From Augochlora pura (lineage: Eukaryota; Arthropoda; Insecta; Hymenoptera; Halictidae): a stretch of DNA of 64,000 nt. Below are positions 29,229-43,008 of this stretch, piece after piece. The first letter of the stretch is position 1. Every line of letters begins with the position of its first letter. Both the position numbers and the translations under genes were made by a program. The notes under the pieces are model-generated. The model was not told the origin of the DNA, ran no database searches, and saw nothing but the letters and a program-made list of their open reading frames with translations. The stretch spans positions 16,047,714-16,111,713 of the forward strand of contig NC_135777.1 in assembly GCF_028453695.1 (NCBI RefSeq), read 5' to 3'.

Positions 29229-31639
29229 CAAGCATCTTCGATGAGCAAATTACCCCGACTTCCTTCTTGGCTGGGACGCTAAAAGAATGCCGGAGAACCT
29301 CGAATTTTATCTAATATTCAGGCATTCCATGCGTTCAAGTATACCTCAAGGACGTTCCGCTGTACACACGGTCGGGCGTCGTGTCTCTGAGAACTGCAAC
29401 GTCAAATTTCGAGACAATTTTTTTGGGGAATTCGATGACATACGAGATTACACTCCATTCAGGTGGATTCTCCATTCTAACGCGATTCTTGAGAATTACG
29501 TGTTTTACACGGTCTTTTGCTTTCTGTAACGTTCTGTTATTTTTCATTGGAACAAAGGATAACAATACAGAACTGATAATTTTAACAAATTATATAATGT
29601 GGGATAGAATATTTTTGGTAGAACTTCGTAGAACAGTTTGTTCGATTGTAGCGTGTTTTGGAGATTTTGTTACCATTTGAAATGCAGTTTCAAATGTCAG
29701 CTCGTTAATAGACCGCGGATTTGATGCACATATGCCAAAAAAGAATAGGTGAAACACGAAACAGCGAGAGCGTCCGAAAAATTCCGGAATTCTGTTACAT
29801 TCTTTGGGATTTATGCAAATTGTTGCGGCTGTTTATGTCGTTTATTGTTAGTCGACGAAAAATTTTTTACGTAGCGCAACAATCTGCCGTACGAGGATTG
29901 GTTTCTCGGTGCGAGAAAGTTAGCAAGTTCTAGAAGAGGAAGAGAAAATGTCTACCGTAGATATGTAGGGCAGGGTGTACAATAGTCGTTGTATGAGTAG
30001 GCGAACGCCTATGTTTTCACGCGATTACCACATACGCGAGCACAGCGTAGCCTCTATTATTAATGCGAAAGTGTACGGATAGAAAGGTTCGAATATAGAC
30101 TTTCTAATGTACTCGCTGAATTTTGAATTTGAAAATTATTAATTTTTGTATGAATTTGTAAGAACTTACTTTAGGACATTGTTATCGAGTATCAAATTTT
30201 CAGTTGTATCATGTTGCACTATATTGCATTGTATCGCACTCTGTTTTTTATTGATATATCTCCGTAATTATGTCAGTATCAAAGGCAACTATAATTTAAG
30301 ATATCCGTACAATTATGTTAGTTAAATACGATTGTTATCAATGAATTTACTGCAAGAATTAATCGAGGTACGTAATTTTTTGGACAATTGGTTTTAAACA
30401 CATGCTTTACATATTTCTGAAATAATGTTGGAGATTAATTATTAGTCTTTCATTGAAGATGTCACGCTTAGGCATGTATGAATCACACAAATAACTAGTA
30501 TTATAACTTATATTAAGTACTATGGATCGCTAAAAGCCTTGAAGACCCCAGCTTTCCTAAACCATTGCAAATAAAATTTCTACCAAGTTTCTGTTAGGCT
30601 GCAAACTAAATCAATATTATTATGTATTTGACAAGAAAATTAAGTGACCCATCGATGACAGTTTATTGTGCACGCAGTAGTAATAGTACGTGAATAGTCA
30701 GCCATGGAAAGCAACGAATCTGTCGCGACTACGTCCGTCTATGTATTATAATAACGTATATACGTATATACCGTTAGTTACATCTATCTATAATTTAAAC
30801 ATAATTCCTGAAATACGTTTCCTAAAAAGGAAACTGAAAAGCCAAAAAATCGAAATACCAAACTTATATTGCACAAAAAATATCCTTATTCCATAAATCG
30901 CCATAGCTGCACGTTCCTTCATTATTCTTAGGCAAATCAGCAATTAAATACATAGTTTATACCTTTATAATTAACTAACGGCTTCTGCCTTTCATATTGC
31001 ATAATCCCAAACGCCCGTTTCAATAAGCTACCACTGCAGAGTACACCCTCAATCGGGAGGGAGAGGCGATGCTTACAGGCCAAGATTCGTTATAAAACTG
31101 CTACAGATTTTTCAAACGGGTGCTTCTATAATTATACATTGTAATCTCCGAACATCCTACACAGAGAAATAACGCCCGGTATGTATTATTATTTCGGTGT
31201 TCCGTGCGCTGCATAATCGCGGATAGAAAATCTATATTTCACAGAGTTCTGGCATCTGTTTTAAATTGTGCTTCCGCTTCGAAATATAATTACCGTACTG
31301 CATTTCATAAACATCCATTTGGCTTCGAAATTCGTAGACTTGAACCTGCCACAATTTTTTCACCGTTAAATGTGTGTTTACGATTGCGTATTTTTGGAAA
31401 GGAATTTTGCTTTCGGTAAACGAAATCGTACATTTCGGAGCTACGATCGATGAGGACGTTTATTGTACATTCTTTACACAATTCTCCTCGTTATCGGTTA
31501 TTGCGATCGCACAAGAAAAGACATTGACATACACGTAAATCATTTCTATTTGTGTTTAATGTGAATCTAGCTCGGATTTTCTTCAAATATTTCATCCTCC
31601 GTGGACGGATATCGCCATATCAGTATCAAACTTTCAAAG

Positions 31640-31735
31640 CAATAATAATAATAATAATAACGATACATAGTAAATAGTAAATAATAGTAATACATAATAA
31701 CTAGTAAATAATAAATTACAAATAATAAATGATAA
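31640..31735. repeat. (AAT)n / AAATAAT-rich microsatellite
   Basis: Eight consecutive ATA/AAT units, then imperfect repeats of TAGTAAATAATA type. Confidence 0.8.
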
Positions 31736-34700
31736 CGTCTATTCCGTTGTTTAAGACTTCGCCGACGAAAATGTTTCGAACACATCCAAAAGTCCTCGCA
31801 GAAGGTTAAATTCAACTATAGCGTAAGAACCTCGAAACCAAATGGCAAACTCGACATTTCGTTTCTACGAGCGACGCATCGCGTTTCCAGCGTACTGTAT
31901 CGGATTTTACACGGCAAAGAGAATTATGAATTTCATAACGGCAGAACGATTATTTCAGTTTCTTGTCGGCGGCGGAACGAGACCGAATAATGAGCCGGCG
32001 ACCCATTTAATCGTGTTTAGCGTTCGTGATCGGGCGATCGTCGGTCGTTCCACTTAGTTCGAGCGATTTTAATGAAATTTTCAGTAACTGTGATCGGCAG
32101 CAATCGAAGGTAGGAACGTACGAACAGTCAGGAATACCCGTCTTTGCCTGTCTATTAATACATCGCGGCACCGAAATCACTCGCGGTCCCTCGTGGCATC
32201 TGTGCTCGTCGTAAGAAACACGAGCGAAGTTTCTAGGACGGACTCACTCCAAATCAATAAACATAAAAAAATCCGGTCGATTCATCGGCCCATGAAAGTG
32301 AGAAGACGCTTAATACGAACCCGGTGAATATGCACGGTGTTGCTCTCGTACCGAACGTCGCTGCCGTATTTGTTGTGACTGCTAGATAATAACCGAAAAC
32401 ATTTGCAACCTGCATCATCGCCATGCAATATATTACGTGATCAACGGATCAACAAAATCACAGTCGTTTACCTTTGGTGGCTGGATAAGCAAATACTAAA
32501 CTCGGTCAACGAGTTATTTGTTACTAGATTTAGTGAGTTCGGTTGTTAGCTTTTTCTATCGACAAATATTCTACGTCACAATTGTAAGCAGATTTTGTGA
32601 ACTTATTGTTAGTTGACATTGGAAGTATTGAATCCTTAATGGGGCTGATGTATATTTATAACAGTAATAATATCAGTAAGATATTTATTATAGTGCTTCA
32701 ATAAGTGAGTTTATCTGGTTTCTCTTTTTATAAATAATTGTTTGATCTGGTAGTTTTAATGTTAACTTTGTTTTTTTTTTACTAAGAAAAAGTAAACTGT
32801 TATACTTAACTAATTGATACGCTTAAGGTATAGAAGCTTTTGTCGAATATAAAAATGCATTGATAATATCGAAATATACAATATGATGAACCTTCACGAA
32901 CTGATTGTTGTATAAATAATTTCTCATGAAAATGGAACGTCAGAATATAATATGATTTTTCGGTGCATTCATGTTACACAATCGCCAAAAATGAAACTTT
33001 TCACGCGATCTGTGACAGTAATGAAACAAGTAATTTCTGAACACGTCCAACGATGTATGTCTATTGAAGTATTGCCAAAACTATTGACTTCATATTGATA
33101 CGTTGAAAGAAACATTTGTGCTACAACATTTATAGAATATGTTAGAACGAAGGTACGTTTATTGTCTTGACTTCAAGGTGACCGAGTGAATACACTTATT
33201 TTTCTAACGAAATTCTTTTCTCTTGTATTATAATAATTAGACTGAAACAAAACACAACAGTTTGTCTTTCTTTAATCATTTTCATCAATTCGAATCAACG
33301 CATCGGCACACTTAGCTTCTTTTATCATTAGCAACTTATCATTTTTGCTAATACAATATGTAACTACAACTCCTTTCAAACTGTATAAAAATATCTGTTA
33401 AATATCGAGATTAATCATTGCCCATATATTTTTGTTTAAAGTTTAGCATTTCTTCTGATTCAGTGTGAAAAACTATAGCATTACAACGTCAATAGAAAAA
33501 GGCAATTATTACCTAACTTTCGTATACAAAAGTGATACAGTCAACGGGGAATTTACGGTTTATTTTCATTCACTAATAACGTAGGTACAATTCTAAAAAA
33601 AGGACGATGAGTGTGTACATTAGTATGTGCAAGAGACCTTGAATAATCCGCGAGTTGAGCTGTATGAAATAAATGATTCATTCACAATTATACGGCGCAT
33701 TTGATGTGCACGTTCAATGTATCATAAATACACCTGTTAATCTATTTTTATTTATGCAAACTACTCTTTCTAAATGCTTCTGTTAAACTGTTCGTGGGAT
33801 TCGCGCGCGAGAAGGTCAAATGATGCATTTTACAGTATTCGATTGACATTATTCACGGATGGATATAAATCCATCATAATAATCGATCGATTAGTCATTT
33901 TTGTAGACTCGATGGTATACTTATCGCTGCCACGAAGGCGTTGTCAGACACAATTATTCCAGGAGATTGCCATTTGGATGAACATTCATTACATTTGCAG
34001 CTGTTTACATTCCTCGTGCGCCTCTTCTGGCAGTCGCAAGTGTGGAAATTCTTGATTCATATCCTAATAGGCGTTTATATCTAGTTGGCGCTTTTAATCT
34101 TCTATGTACAGAATGGGACAATAATGAATGACCGCGTCGCCTGCGGATTTTGATTCATCTAGCGTAACAAAAAGCTGGTGCATTACCAATTACTGCTTAT
34201 ACCCGATCATTCGACTGCCATTATCATCGACGAATGTTGTACTATTCATTGCTCAACCCTTTCCATTCCTAATGCATTAATACTGTAGATATTCGATCAT
34301 GACGGCTTTTAAAAATTATATTTGTTCGCAAATTTAGAATATTTTCGAAAGTGAAGCTTAGAACGTATTTTGTGCATTAATCGATAGAAATTTTATTTCT
34401 AATATTCTACTAAAAAGATCAAGCACGGATTATATTAATCGTAGTGTATTACTCGTTTATGATAAAAATGGGTACCTGAAATAACAAGCAGCAACCAGAT
34501 TAAAAGAATTTCAGGGCATTGTTCGGATTATAATTGGAGAACAAAAATTCATGTTTGACCCTTGTTCTTTGCAATTGGCGTTCTTATTTAGCACAAACAT
34601 CTGCAGTATTATTTATAGATTCAGGACCTTTAGAAAGTGTTAGGAGATTACGAAAAAGTGAAACAGAGTAACGCATCTATGATAAAGCACGGCTGGCCCG

Positions 34701-37700
34701 TCGACAAATTTCAAGATAAAGTATTCGAATCCCACTCGCTCGATTCCTCATCTTCTTAAGCTGAGCAACGTTACCACAACAAGAAACTTAGGATCATATT
34801 AGCAAAATTTTGCTAACAGCGATTCGTGAAGTTTGTACAGCATATGGCACCGTGGATGAACAACATAATTGCGTAATATTATCTTATGGTTGGTTTTCAT
34901 AGATTCTTCGCGATAAATCAGTTTTTTAGTCTAGCAAGTGGACAAGCGTCTAATCGCACAGCGTCTGGACCGGAGGAATGGACTGGCACAGTTTCTCGTT
35001 GTCTCATCCGATGTCCAATAAAATGAATGTCCAACATTATTCTTGAAAATTTGAAGTAATGTGTTAGACATTCGTTAAAGTAGTTGAACGATCCATATTG
35101 TCCAACACTCGTCGGAATAAATCATCTCAGCTTGGAAAAAGTCTGCGAAAATTTTTATTTTACCACCTTGAATACCTAAGCATAACTTGAAGCAATTATA
35201 TAAATAATCGAACGTGTACGCTATCAACAGAATATTTGAATATTTATATAATACTTTGTGTTATAGCAAAGGTGCTAAACCTATTTATATTTCTCGTACT
35301 TCCTTCTGTAAATTTCATCTGGCTCTAACAAACCAAGAAATATTATCCGTTCCAATTACATAACTCATTCTGTTTACACGTACTGGTGAATCACCTGGAT
35401 TAGTCTTTAATAATGTTGCTAATGTTACATTCTGCCCCAGAGTGTGGATGGGATTTTTACGCAGTGTTTCATGTTATTCTAAAACTAAATCGATCGTGGA
35501 GGAAATAATTAAACTAACACGTACATTGAATGCATCAGTACGACATTCAATTGTTATGGTAATCGACAATCAACGCGCTGTAACCTGTGCTTATTTTTGA
35601 GGACATTACGAGGACATTTGGTGACATTGAGATACTTGAATGGACACGTTTTTCTCTTTTAAGCAAACAAACCATTTAACTATGTGCCTGTATAATCACC
35701 CCAACGTTTAAAAAAACGCGACGAGCCCTAGAAAAAGCAAAAATATCATCTCATGCGAACAGTCGTAGTTTCAACACGACATTTCCTTTGTCAATGTTCG
35801 AAGGAAGCGCGAATTATTTTTGTTCTATCTGTGGAGAACGTAAACGACTGTGTAACCCTCGACAATCATTTGCGGAGAGTGGGGTTTATTGCGTCAAGAA
35901 TTCGTGACGTAAATCGCGCAGCACAAATCATCGGATACTGCTTCCTTTCCTCCTTTTAATCAGCCACCCTGCGTCCACCCCCAGCGTGACAGTACGCATC
36001 TACAAACGCGGCTGGCTTTCTTACGACTCCACGTGGTTTTAATTAACTGTGAACATTTCTACGTATCAGTGAGTTTTTTGCTAAACTTGATAAATTAAAT
36101 CTAAACGAGACTTGGCATCGATGGTACATCGCCACATTAATTTAAGATCGTACAGCTTCATTCCGCTGCATCCCTTGTGAACAACTTTGGAACCATATCC
36201 TCATTAACGCGTGTTTTTCTGGTATGGAGAGCCTAGCTTCATATTTCTTGTTCAGATGCCTGGAGATTCATCACGTTGAAAACTGCAGTCCAATTTGCAC
36301 CTACTATTGACGGCATGCCAACAGTTTCTTTTTCAAACACTGCACGCATGAAAAATTTATATTCGTTTCGCAAGCGTTCCAAAGGATTCATAGCCAGTGA
36401 TTCATCATGCGTATGATAATATTCTGTGTTTCACTTGTATTCAAATACTATGGAAAGACCACTTTCCATTATTACGGTTCGCTTTAATTCAATCGGCGTA
36501 AATTTTAAATTAATTCGATCGATCTTTCAAACAAATTTTTTCGTACAAATGCATTTATTACATGAAGGAATTTGTATCTTCTGCGCCCTTAACGATAAAT
36601 AAAGTTCCAACAAATTTTTCTATCATCAAGATAAATATGGACAATTACTATAATTTACCTAAAGGTAAAGCTTTCTTGTTCACTTCTTATTGACAACTCT
36701 TCGCGGAGATTATTTACCGAATTTTATTCCTTATTTATCAGGAAAAAGGAACGTTCATTTATAGAGCTTCGTTTATGAGGAACCGTGATTGTTGAACGTT
36801 GGTCCGTAGACGGCATAGGTATGTATATATCCAAAAATAAAAACTTCTAGGGCCTCGTAAACCCCAATGCGTGGTCGGCCTGTTCGCTGAGTGACGAATT
36901 GTTTCGCCGACGGATTCCGCTTTCCGCAATAAGTTATACACGGTCCCGGCGATGCGATCTTATATTTTTTACGTTCGCCGGCTACAAATGGCATTGTTTT
37001 AATCAAGATTGGGAATTCTATGGATCCGTATACACACCAGCGAGATTCGGAATGCATGAAAATAGATCGGTTACGCAACACGCCTGGTAAATTAAGATTC
37101 TGACGCGGGCGGATGCCATACGGATGTTTATTGCGAGACTGTTGAGACAACGCACGCTCCTTTTACAAGTCCAATACATTCGCGCATAAAAACTATAAGT
37201 GTAATTGATCGTTTCACCTGCGAGAAGCTGCATTAGTTCGTAAACAATGAAACTACATGGACCGATGATTAACAGAAAGAAATAGCTTCTATGGTGATTT
37301 CATTTCCCGTGCAAGATCGAATTCCGTACAGCTGTTAGACAAGCATTTGTCTCTTTTTGTGCTTGCAATAGTTTTCACTAATGTGTATATAATTACTTAA
37401 CTCGAATAAGTAAAACTTACGACGCTGCCGTTGTCACACGTGACGTCCGCGATCCATATAAATGTCATTTTATACAGAAATAATTCAGTTGATAGATTTG
37501 AGACGTAAGCACATCTGAAATTCGATAACAAGTCAGCTGACAATTCGCAGAAGAGTTGCAATAATATATTATATAACGCTGTAATGGAGAAATCATAAAG
37601 GTATCCCCTTGGGAACGGAACTTTTGCACTGAATTATCAGTGTGGAAGTATTTCTGATTTATCGACGAAAGTTTCTTAATGACAATCAGACCCAGCTAGA

Positions 37701-39689
37701 GAATTTTCAGTAATGCTTACAATTTGTTTAGACCAGTTGCACAGTTAATAAGAGTGTTACAGTATGTACGGTACAATAGTAAGAAGGTGTCTTTATATTA
37801 AAAATTAAGACGAAGTTGCAAAATTCCATGTTTCGTTTTCTGATAAGTGTCTGCCCATGACATGCCATATCTACTTATTGAAATGATCGTGCATACTTAG
37901 CCACTGGCAAGAAATTTTTAAAATTGTTATACATAACTTTGTTATATATATACCGTTAATAAAAAAACACCCTCTGTAATTATATGCTAGACATTAGCGT
38001 TTTCATGCACTTTTCTGACAGGAAACCAATTGATTGACAACTGTGACTTGCGTAAGCTACGGATCTCGTTTATTGCGCTTTGTCATAGATCGCCCTAAAT
38101 AGAAGGTTTCAGGTACCGGGAAGAGACTGGCAACACGGTTGGTAATAAAACGAATTTAGAAAACTGTGATCGATCCTGCTATGAAGACGAACCGATGTGC
38201 AGCAAAATTAACACGTTTTATACATATGCGCCTGTCAGTAGGCCAAGAGCCGCGGGCAGTGACCGCGGAATGCTAAGCGCGCTAGTCAGCATTTTTCGGC
38301 TGCGCTACGTAATATAACGTCAGACTGACCTGATCCAACGTAATTGCATTACGTAGCATTGCAACCGTTACGAGAGTTAAGAACAAGATGTTCTTCTTAC
38401 CACGATGACCCGCGCGAAACATCCATTTATTTTTTTATCGCGTGGGCGAATATACTGATCTATACTTTGCGCATTAAAATTTGCCCTTTGTATCAATGTG
38501 ACATATATTCACTGATATCAAATGAAATTTAAAATTATTTAAAAAATTTAGGAAAATAATAATAATTAATATCAAGAACCAAATCAAGACGTTCAAATGA
38601 GGGATGAATGGGGATTAATAAACAATTCTGTGAGCTGCGAACTTAGAATTATATTGCAAACAAAATACAATACGGAACAGTAATGGTATCGTAATAACTA
38701 GTATAATAATAATAGTATAGTAATTAAATATATTTTTTCAAGTAACCGCTTCCGTGACGTACCCAACATACACATCTGCCGATTCGGTTGCCGCGTTCTA
38801 GGCAAATGTATTATCATTAATAACTACAAAATGAAACCGAGACCGCAAGTTCTATATTCTTGATAATCATTTTATATTGTCTAAAAATTGTTTTACAAAG
38901 GAAAACCTAATTAATTCGAAATGGTTCCATTATGAAAATTTTCAAATATTCGATGCACCTACTCAATTAATTTATATTTTGAATGTATTATAACTGTCCT
39001 AACTATATGCCATTTTTTATTTCGCTGTTCTTTGTCTATTAAAATTAATTATAAAATATTGTTATTACAATTTGATTTGCGCGCCCTCTATTGCGAGAGT
39101 CTAGTTACCTCATAACAGAGTGTCTGACGTCACTTTTGCACGCCATTAAATTACGACTACGACTTCCGCTTCAGGATATGTTCGTACCCTGTAAAGTACA
39201 TCTATAAAATGCTATTAAAAGTTTATTTAAATCCTTGTTGCATCGCTACTCAGAAAGTTAATCATTGTGCTTTGGTACAAACAGTGGGAAACGTTTACAT
39301 AACCTCAAAAATATGCTACACATTCAGCGAAACAATTATTTAATCGTAGCTGAAAATTATGATTTCAGACCAAGCTTTTCGTTTTCCTAACTATATTTTT
39401 CATTACGAAGATATTTTTTCTTATTATAATATACTAATGCTATTTCTATCTGAATTCCCGCCCTCTCCAATCAATGAGACTAAGATTGTTCAAATAATTA
39501 TTTAAGCTGTCATTGATTGATCCTAAATATACGTATACCTGGCATTATATTAGATATAAAAGTCTAATTTTATTAGAAACAAAGCTTCAAATAAAAGCTT
39601 GTCATTCTACATTTTTTTACAAATTTGTTGTTTAACAAATCAATCCCCTAAAAATATACATCAATATTTGTACCAAACTAATTCTATGC

Positions 39690-39870
39690 GCGGAGAAAAC
39701 AAGGAAAAGATAACGATGTCCGAGACGATAGGCCTCGATGTAAGAGCAGAAGAGACCGAATCTAAGATTATTTCGGAATTGGCCGGAGATAAACCGGGCC
39801 AACGTCGACCGCAAAGCGAACTCAACGAAGCCTTGAGGCTTGAGTCATCTTTCTCGGCTTGAATTTGGCT
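39690..39870. other. GC-rich island open on both strands, unknown
   Basis: About 180 bp near 48% GC inside very AT-rich DNA. The plus strand reads MSETIGLDVRAEETESKII up to a stop at 39860. The minus strand reads from an ATG near 39912 with a signal-peptide-like start (MFTITLLCIILQPSQIQA) into SLCGRRWPGLSPANSEII. I recognise neither. It may be a coding exon, a transposon fragment or a conserved non-coding element. Confidence 0.3.
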
Positions 39871-39879
39871 CGGTTGTAA

Positions 39880-40901
39880 TATTATGCACAATAACGTAAT
39901 AGTGAACATGTTTATACATTTCCTCAATGATTTATTATAAAAATTTCCAGAATCCCGTCTGCTACATTTTTCAAATTCGTAAAATATATGTGAATTTAAA
40001 TCGTATCTAAATGAAGTTTGTCTAATATTTAATTGCAAATGATACAGACAATATATTTCTCTAAAAATATAACATAAATAGCGGAACATGTTGAATAACA
40101 ATTGCAAGGTCTATGCGGCGCTAAAATCAGATACAGACGGTAAATTATAGGAAGTAATTTTTATTTAGTTAAATATGAGAAAAATGTTTAGCTCCATTAA
40201 ACATTTTTCAATAAAACTTTAGAATTCCTTTGTTCAACTTATAAATAATTATTATACGGCAATTAAATTATATGCGAAACATTGTGTGATATAATTTAAA
40301 TTATTTCTGCAAACTGTTACATTGTTGCATTCAAATATGATTTCTATTCTTGACTCTGTTACCTGGAAGATTCGAGGTCGATATTACAAAGTAATGTATA
40401 TGAAGAAATACATGAAAAATATTTCAATTTTTCTACACTTCTTTTTAATTACATTTTATAGATCAACCTCTGCGGAATAAGAGCATATATTTATTTAAAT
40501 GAAAATAATGAGACATAAGTGTGTTTAAATTCATTTAGTTTCAATATAAGTAAAAACACTTTCAAAATAGTCATCTTTAACTAACTGAAAAAAACGTGTC
40601 TTTGGCCTTTTATATTTTAAAAATTTGCAATTTTTTGTGTAGTGATTACATATTTGTATCTTAACATTTGTCTTATAGAAATCTTTAAGAATATAGGATA
40701 AAAGAAAGAGATAAGCATATAAATTTGTTATTTTTCTTATACATATTTGAAAAATATCATTTTTTATTATTTTATGTACAAATTGCGTTCCTCTTAATAT
40801 CCCTAATCCAGGATGTGATAATGTGTACCATTGTAATACGGTTGACTCACAATATGTTATATTCTTTGTATGTGGAAAGAGAATAGTAATGTAAACCAAT
40901 A
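39880..40901. other. AT-rich interval downstream of OSTC
   Basis: No recognised gene. It probably includes the OSTC 3' untranslated region next to 40902. Confidence 0.4.
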
Positions 40902-41873
40902 TTATGATTGCAGGTATCCCCTAAAAAAAACATTATTATCAATATAATCACATTATTATAAAACGATTTGATATTATTTTTAATACATTATTTAAATTTC
41001 ATCCAATTTTTATTCCCACACTCTGTAAGTTAGTGTTTTAAGAATAATCCTTTAAAAAATTATCTTCTTAATGCTTTAGATATAAAAGATGGTTTCATAC
41101 ATAGAATAATATGGATACTACTGTACAAAACTACTTAATATAAATAATAACAGCTAATATTAGATCATTTCAACAATTAAATCTAAGTATTACAACCAAG
41201 CCTAATTTGTTATCAATATTTAAATTACTCTAGCATTTCTATCCTAAAAAGTTTAATCAATTTCATACAAATAACAAAAAAATATTCTCATTTGAATCTT
41301 ACGGTAGTTTCATCCTCATGAAAATCCAGCAAGTAGCAAATGATACAATTACACTGATAAATCCAACACATATTAATAAGATCCTATTCAATTTGGGGGT
41401 TGATGGATTATGTGTTTGATCGAGTACTATAAAACCGATTCCTCCTAATGTGAATAGGAAACTAGATGCTAAACCTTCCATGATATATTGACCATTTACA
41501 CGATACGGCATAAATGCTACCTAAAATAAAACAAATACACAGTTACTACAGCGTACCTAATATTACATTTTTTAATCTTACGTACAGGTCGTGTATGTCC
41601 ATGTTCATCAGTTGTTGATCCTACACTTGGAGGTTCCACGATTACATCATATATAATACCTTTAACAAAATAATTTTCATGAATTTTATGTGCAGACAAA
41701 ACATTATGAAGAATATATGTATTGCAATTATAACCTCCTGTAACTAGGAAATACGATAAAAGTATGAATGAAAAGACGACCATAGCACTTGGTTTCACAA
41801 ACCATGATGGTCTTTTTAATTTTAAATTGGGTACTTCCAATACTGTGAATGGTAACCGGTATATGTACTCCAT
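40902..41873 (-). CDS. OSTC: Oligosaccharyltransferase complex subunit OSTC (DC2)
   Basis: Small ER membrane subunit of the STT3A-type oligosaccharyltransferase, which N-glycosylates proteins as they enter the translocon. Exons: 41735-41873, 41586-41659, 41303-41520 and a last coding exon of 19 nt at 40902-40920. The sum is 149 codons plus stop, the usual family length. Seen: MEYIYRLPFTVLEVPNLKLK, membrane segments around SAMVVFSFILLSYFLVTGG and VGFISVIVSFATCWIF, the motif IIYDVIVEPPSVGS, and YRVNGQYIMEGLASSF. Reading exon 3 through to its in-frame TAA (41299-41301) would give a 144-residue protein ending KLP. That TAA is part of a gtaaga donor, and splicing to the exon after tttttttag restores PGYLQS. 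Confidence 0.95.
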
Positions 41874-42045
41874 ATTTAAAAATTATTTTAAATGTCCCAT
41901 ACGTATTCTATGTATAAACGAATCTGCTTCGACAGATCCACGTTTCAAACTTGTGATTGTGTGGCAGTAGCAGATGTCAGTGCGGAAGCCGGCATAAACA
42001 TTTGTTCACATTGCACCAAATTCACGCAAGATTTAGACGCGTCCT

Positions 42046-42108
42046 AATTTTTGATTGGTAAATCAACTATTTAATCATTTAGTCGTCGCTACATCCTACC
42101 AATCAGAA
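42046..42108. promoter_or_regulatory. Paired inverted NF-Y (CCAAT) boxes upstream of OSTC
   Basis: TTGATTGGTA at 42052-42061 and its near inverse TACCAATCAG at 42098-42107. They lie about 180-235 bp upstream of the OSTC start codon. Confidence 0.4.
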
Positions 42109-42389
42109 AAGCAAATGCAAGTTTACGCAAGTGACGCGTTCAGAAACTTAAGGTTAGTTCGAAACACATAGTTGTCAAAATATGTTACATAAGAAATTTA
42201 ATCTTAGTAATTTCTTTAAAAAGAACGTAAGTCTCGTCTAAACCATTTTAAAATCTTTTAATTTCGGTGCTAAACAAAATTATTGATTTGCATAAAGAAA
42301 TTGGCTTTGACATTATACAGGATCGCCTAATTATATTGAGCAAGGGGCGAAGGGCTCAGAAATTTAAGGTATGGTATAGAAACTGCCTT

Positions 42390-42756
42390 TCTCTGATTGG
42401 TTGACGCTCTACAGGTAAACAGTGCTATTTCTTCACAGTTTTAGACAAAGAAAAGAAATGGCGAATAAGCAAGACAGCATGACATCAGTCCAACCACAAG
42501 CGAAACCAGTCACATTGGTGTGAAACCGCAAGCACGGATGTGTCACAGCCTAAGTTTCTCATTCGTGCGGACACTATAAAATCCGCAGCATTTGTTCTGT
42601 TTCTCTTCATTTTCTGTTCTTTTTCTAAACCAATCGTTTCAATCTAATGAGGCATCACTATATTCTATATTTATGATGTTGGTATGTCTAATAGGCGGAC
42701 GGGGAGTACCAGGATTCAAACTGATCAATGAATGTGAAAATCTGATGTAAATAAAG
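42390..42756 (+). other. Possible short TATA-driven transcript with a 25-codon reading frame
   Basis: In order on the plus strand: an NF-Y box (CTGATTGGTTG near 42396), a TATA box (CTATAAAA near 42573-42580), a 25-codon frame 42673-42750 (starts MMLVCLIGGRGVPGFK), and AATAAA overlapping its stop (42750-42755). The combination may be chance. No homologue recognised. Confidence 0.2.
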
Positions 42757-43008
42757 TTTTATTTGATTATAGCGAGAATTTAAACAAATGTTTTAAACTT
42801 TGAATTAGATAAATAGATGGAGTTAATTTAGCATACTTATTCTTATGTCTAAACAAATTTTGATAGAGATTGTAACTCTTAGGCACAATATCTGTACATT
42901 TTAGCAATAATAAAACAAGAATTTTAGTAAAAATTAATATAAATTTTTATTTGTTATCACATAATAAGTTCTTGTAATAATTATTAGTTATGACATGTCC
43001 TAAATCCA

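Larger units (their letters stand above)
28880..39600. other. Gene-poor interval upstream of Mhc
   Basis: About 10.7 kb with only short unrelated open frames on both strands, no conserved domain and no tRNA-like fold that I can recognise. It contains an AAT-rich microsatellite (31640-31735). It probably holds Mhc regulatory sequence or an unrecognised non-coding transcript. Confidence 0.5.

Noticed and set aside
29047..29244. Opposed open frames upstream of Mhc
   Set aside because: GC-rich promoter-proximal sequence; neither frame resembles a known protein and neither has a clear splice context.
36759..37233. Overlapping open frames near 37 kb
   Set aside because: Short, mutually overlapping on both strands, with no motif or splice support.
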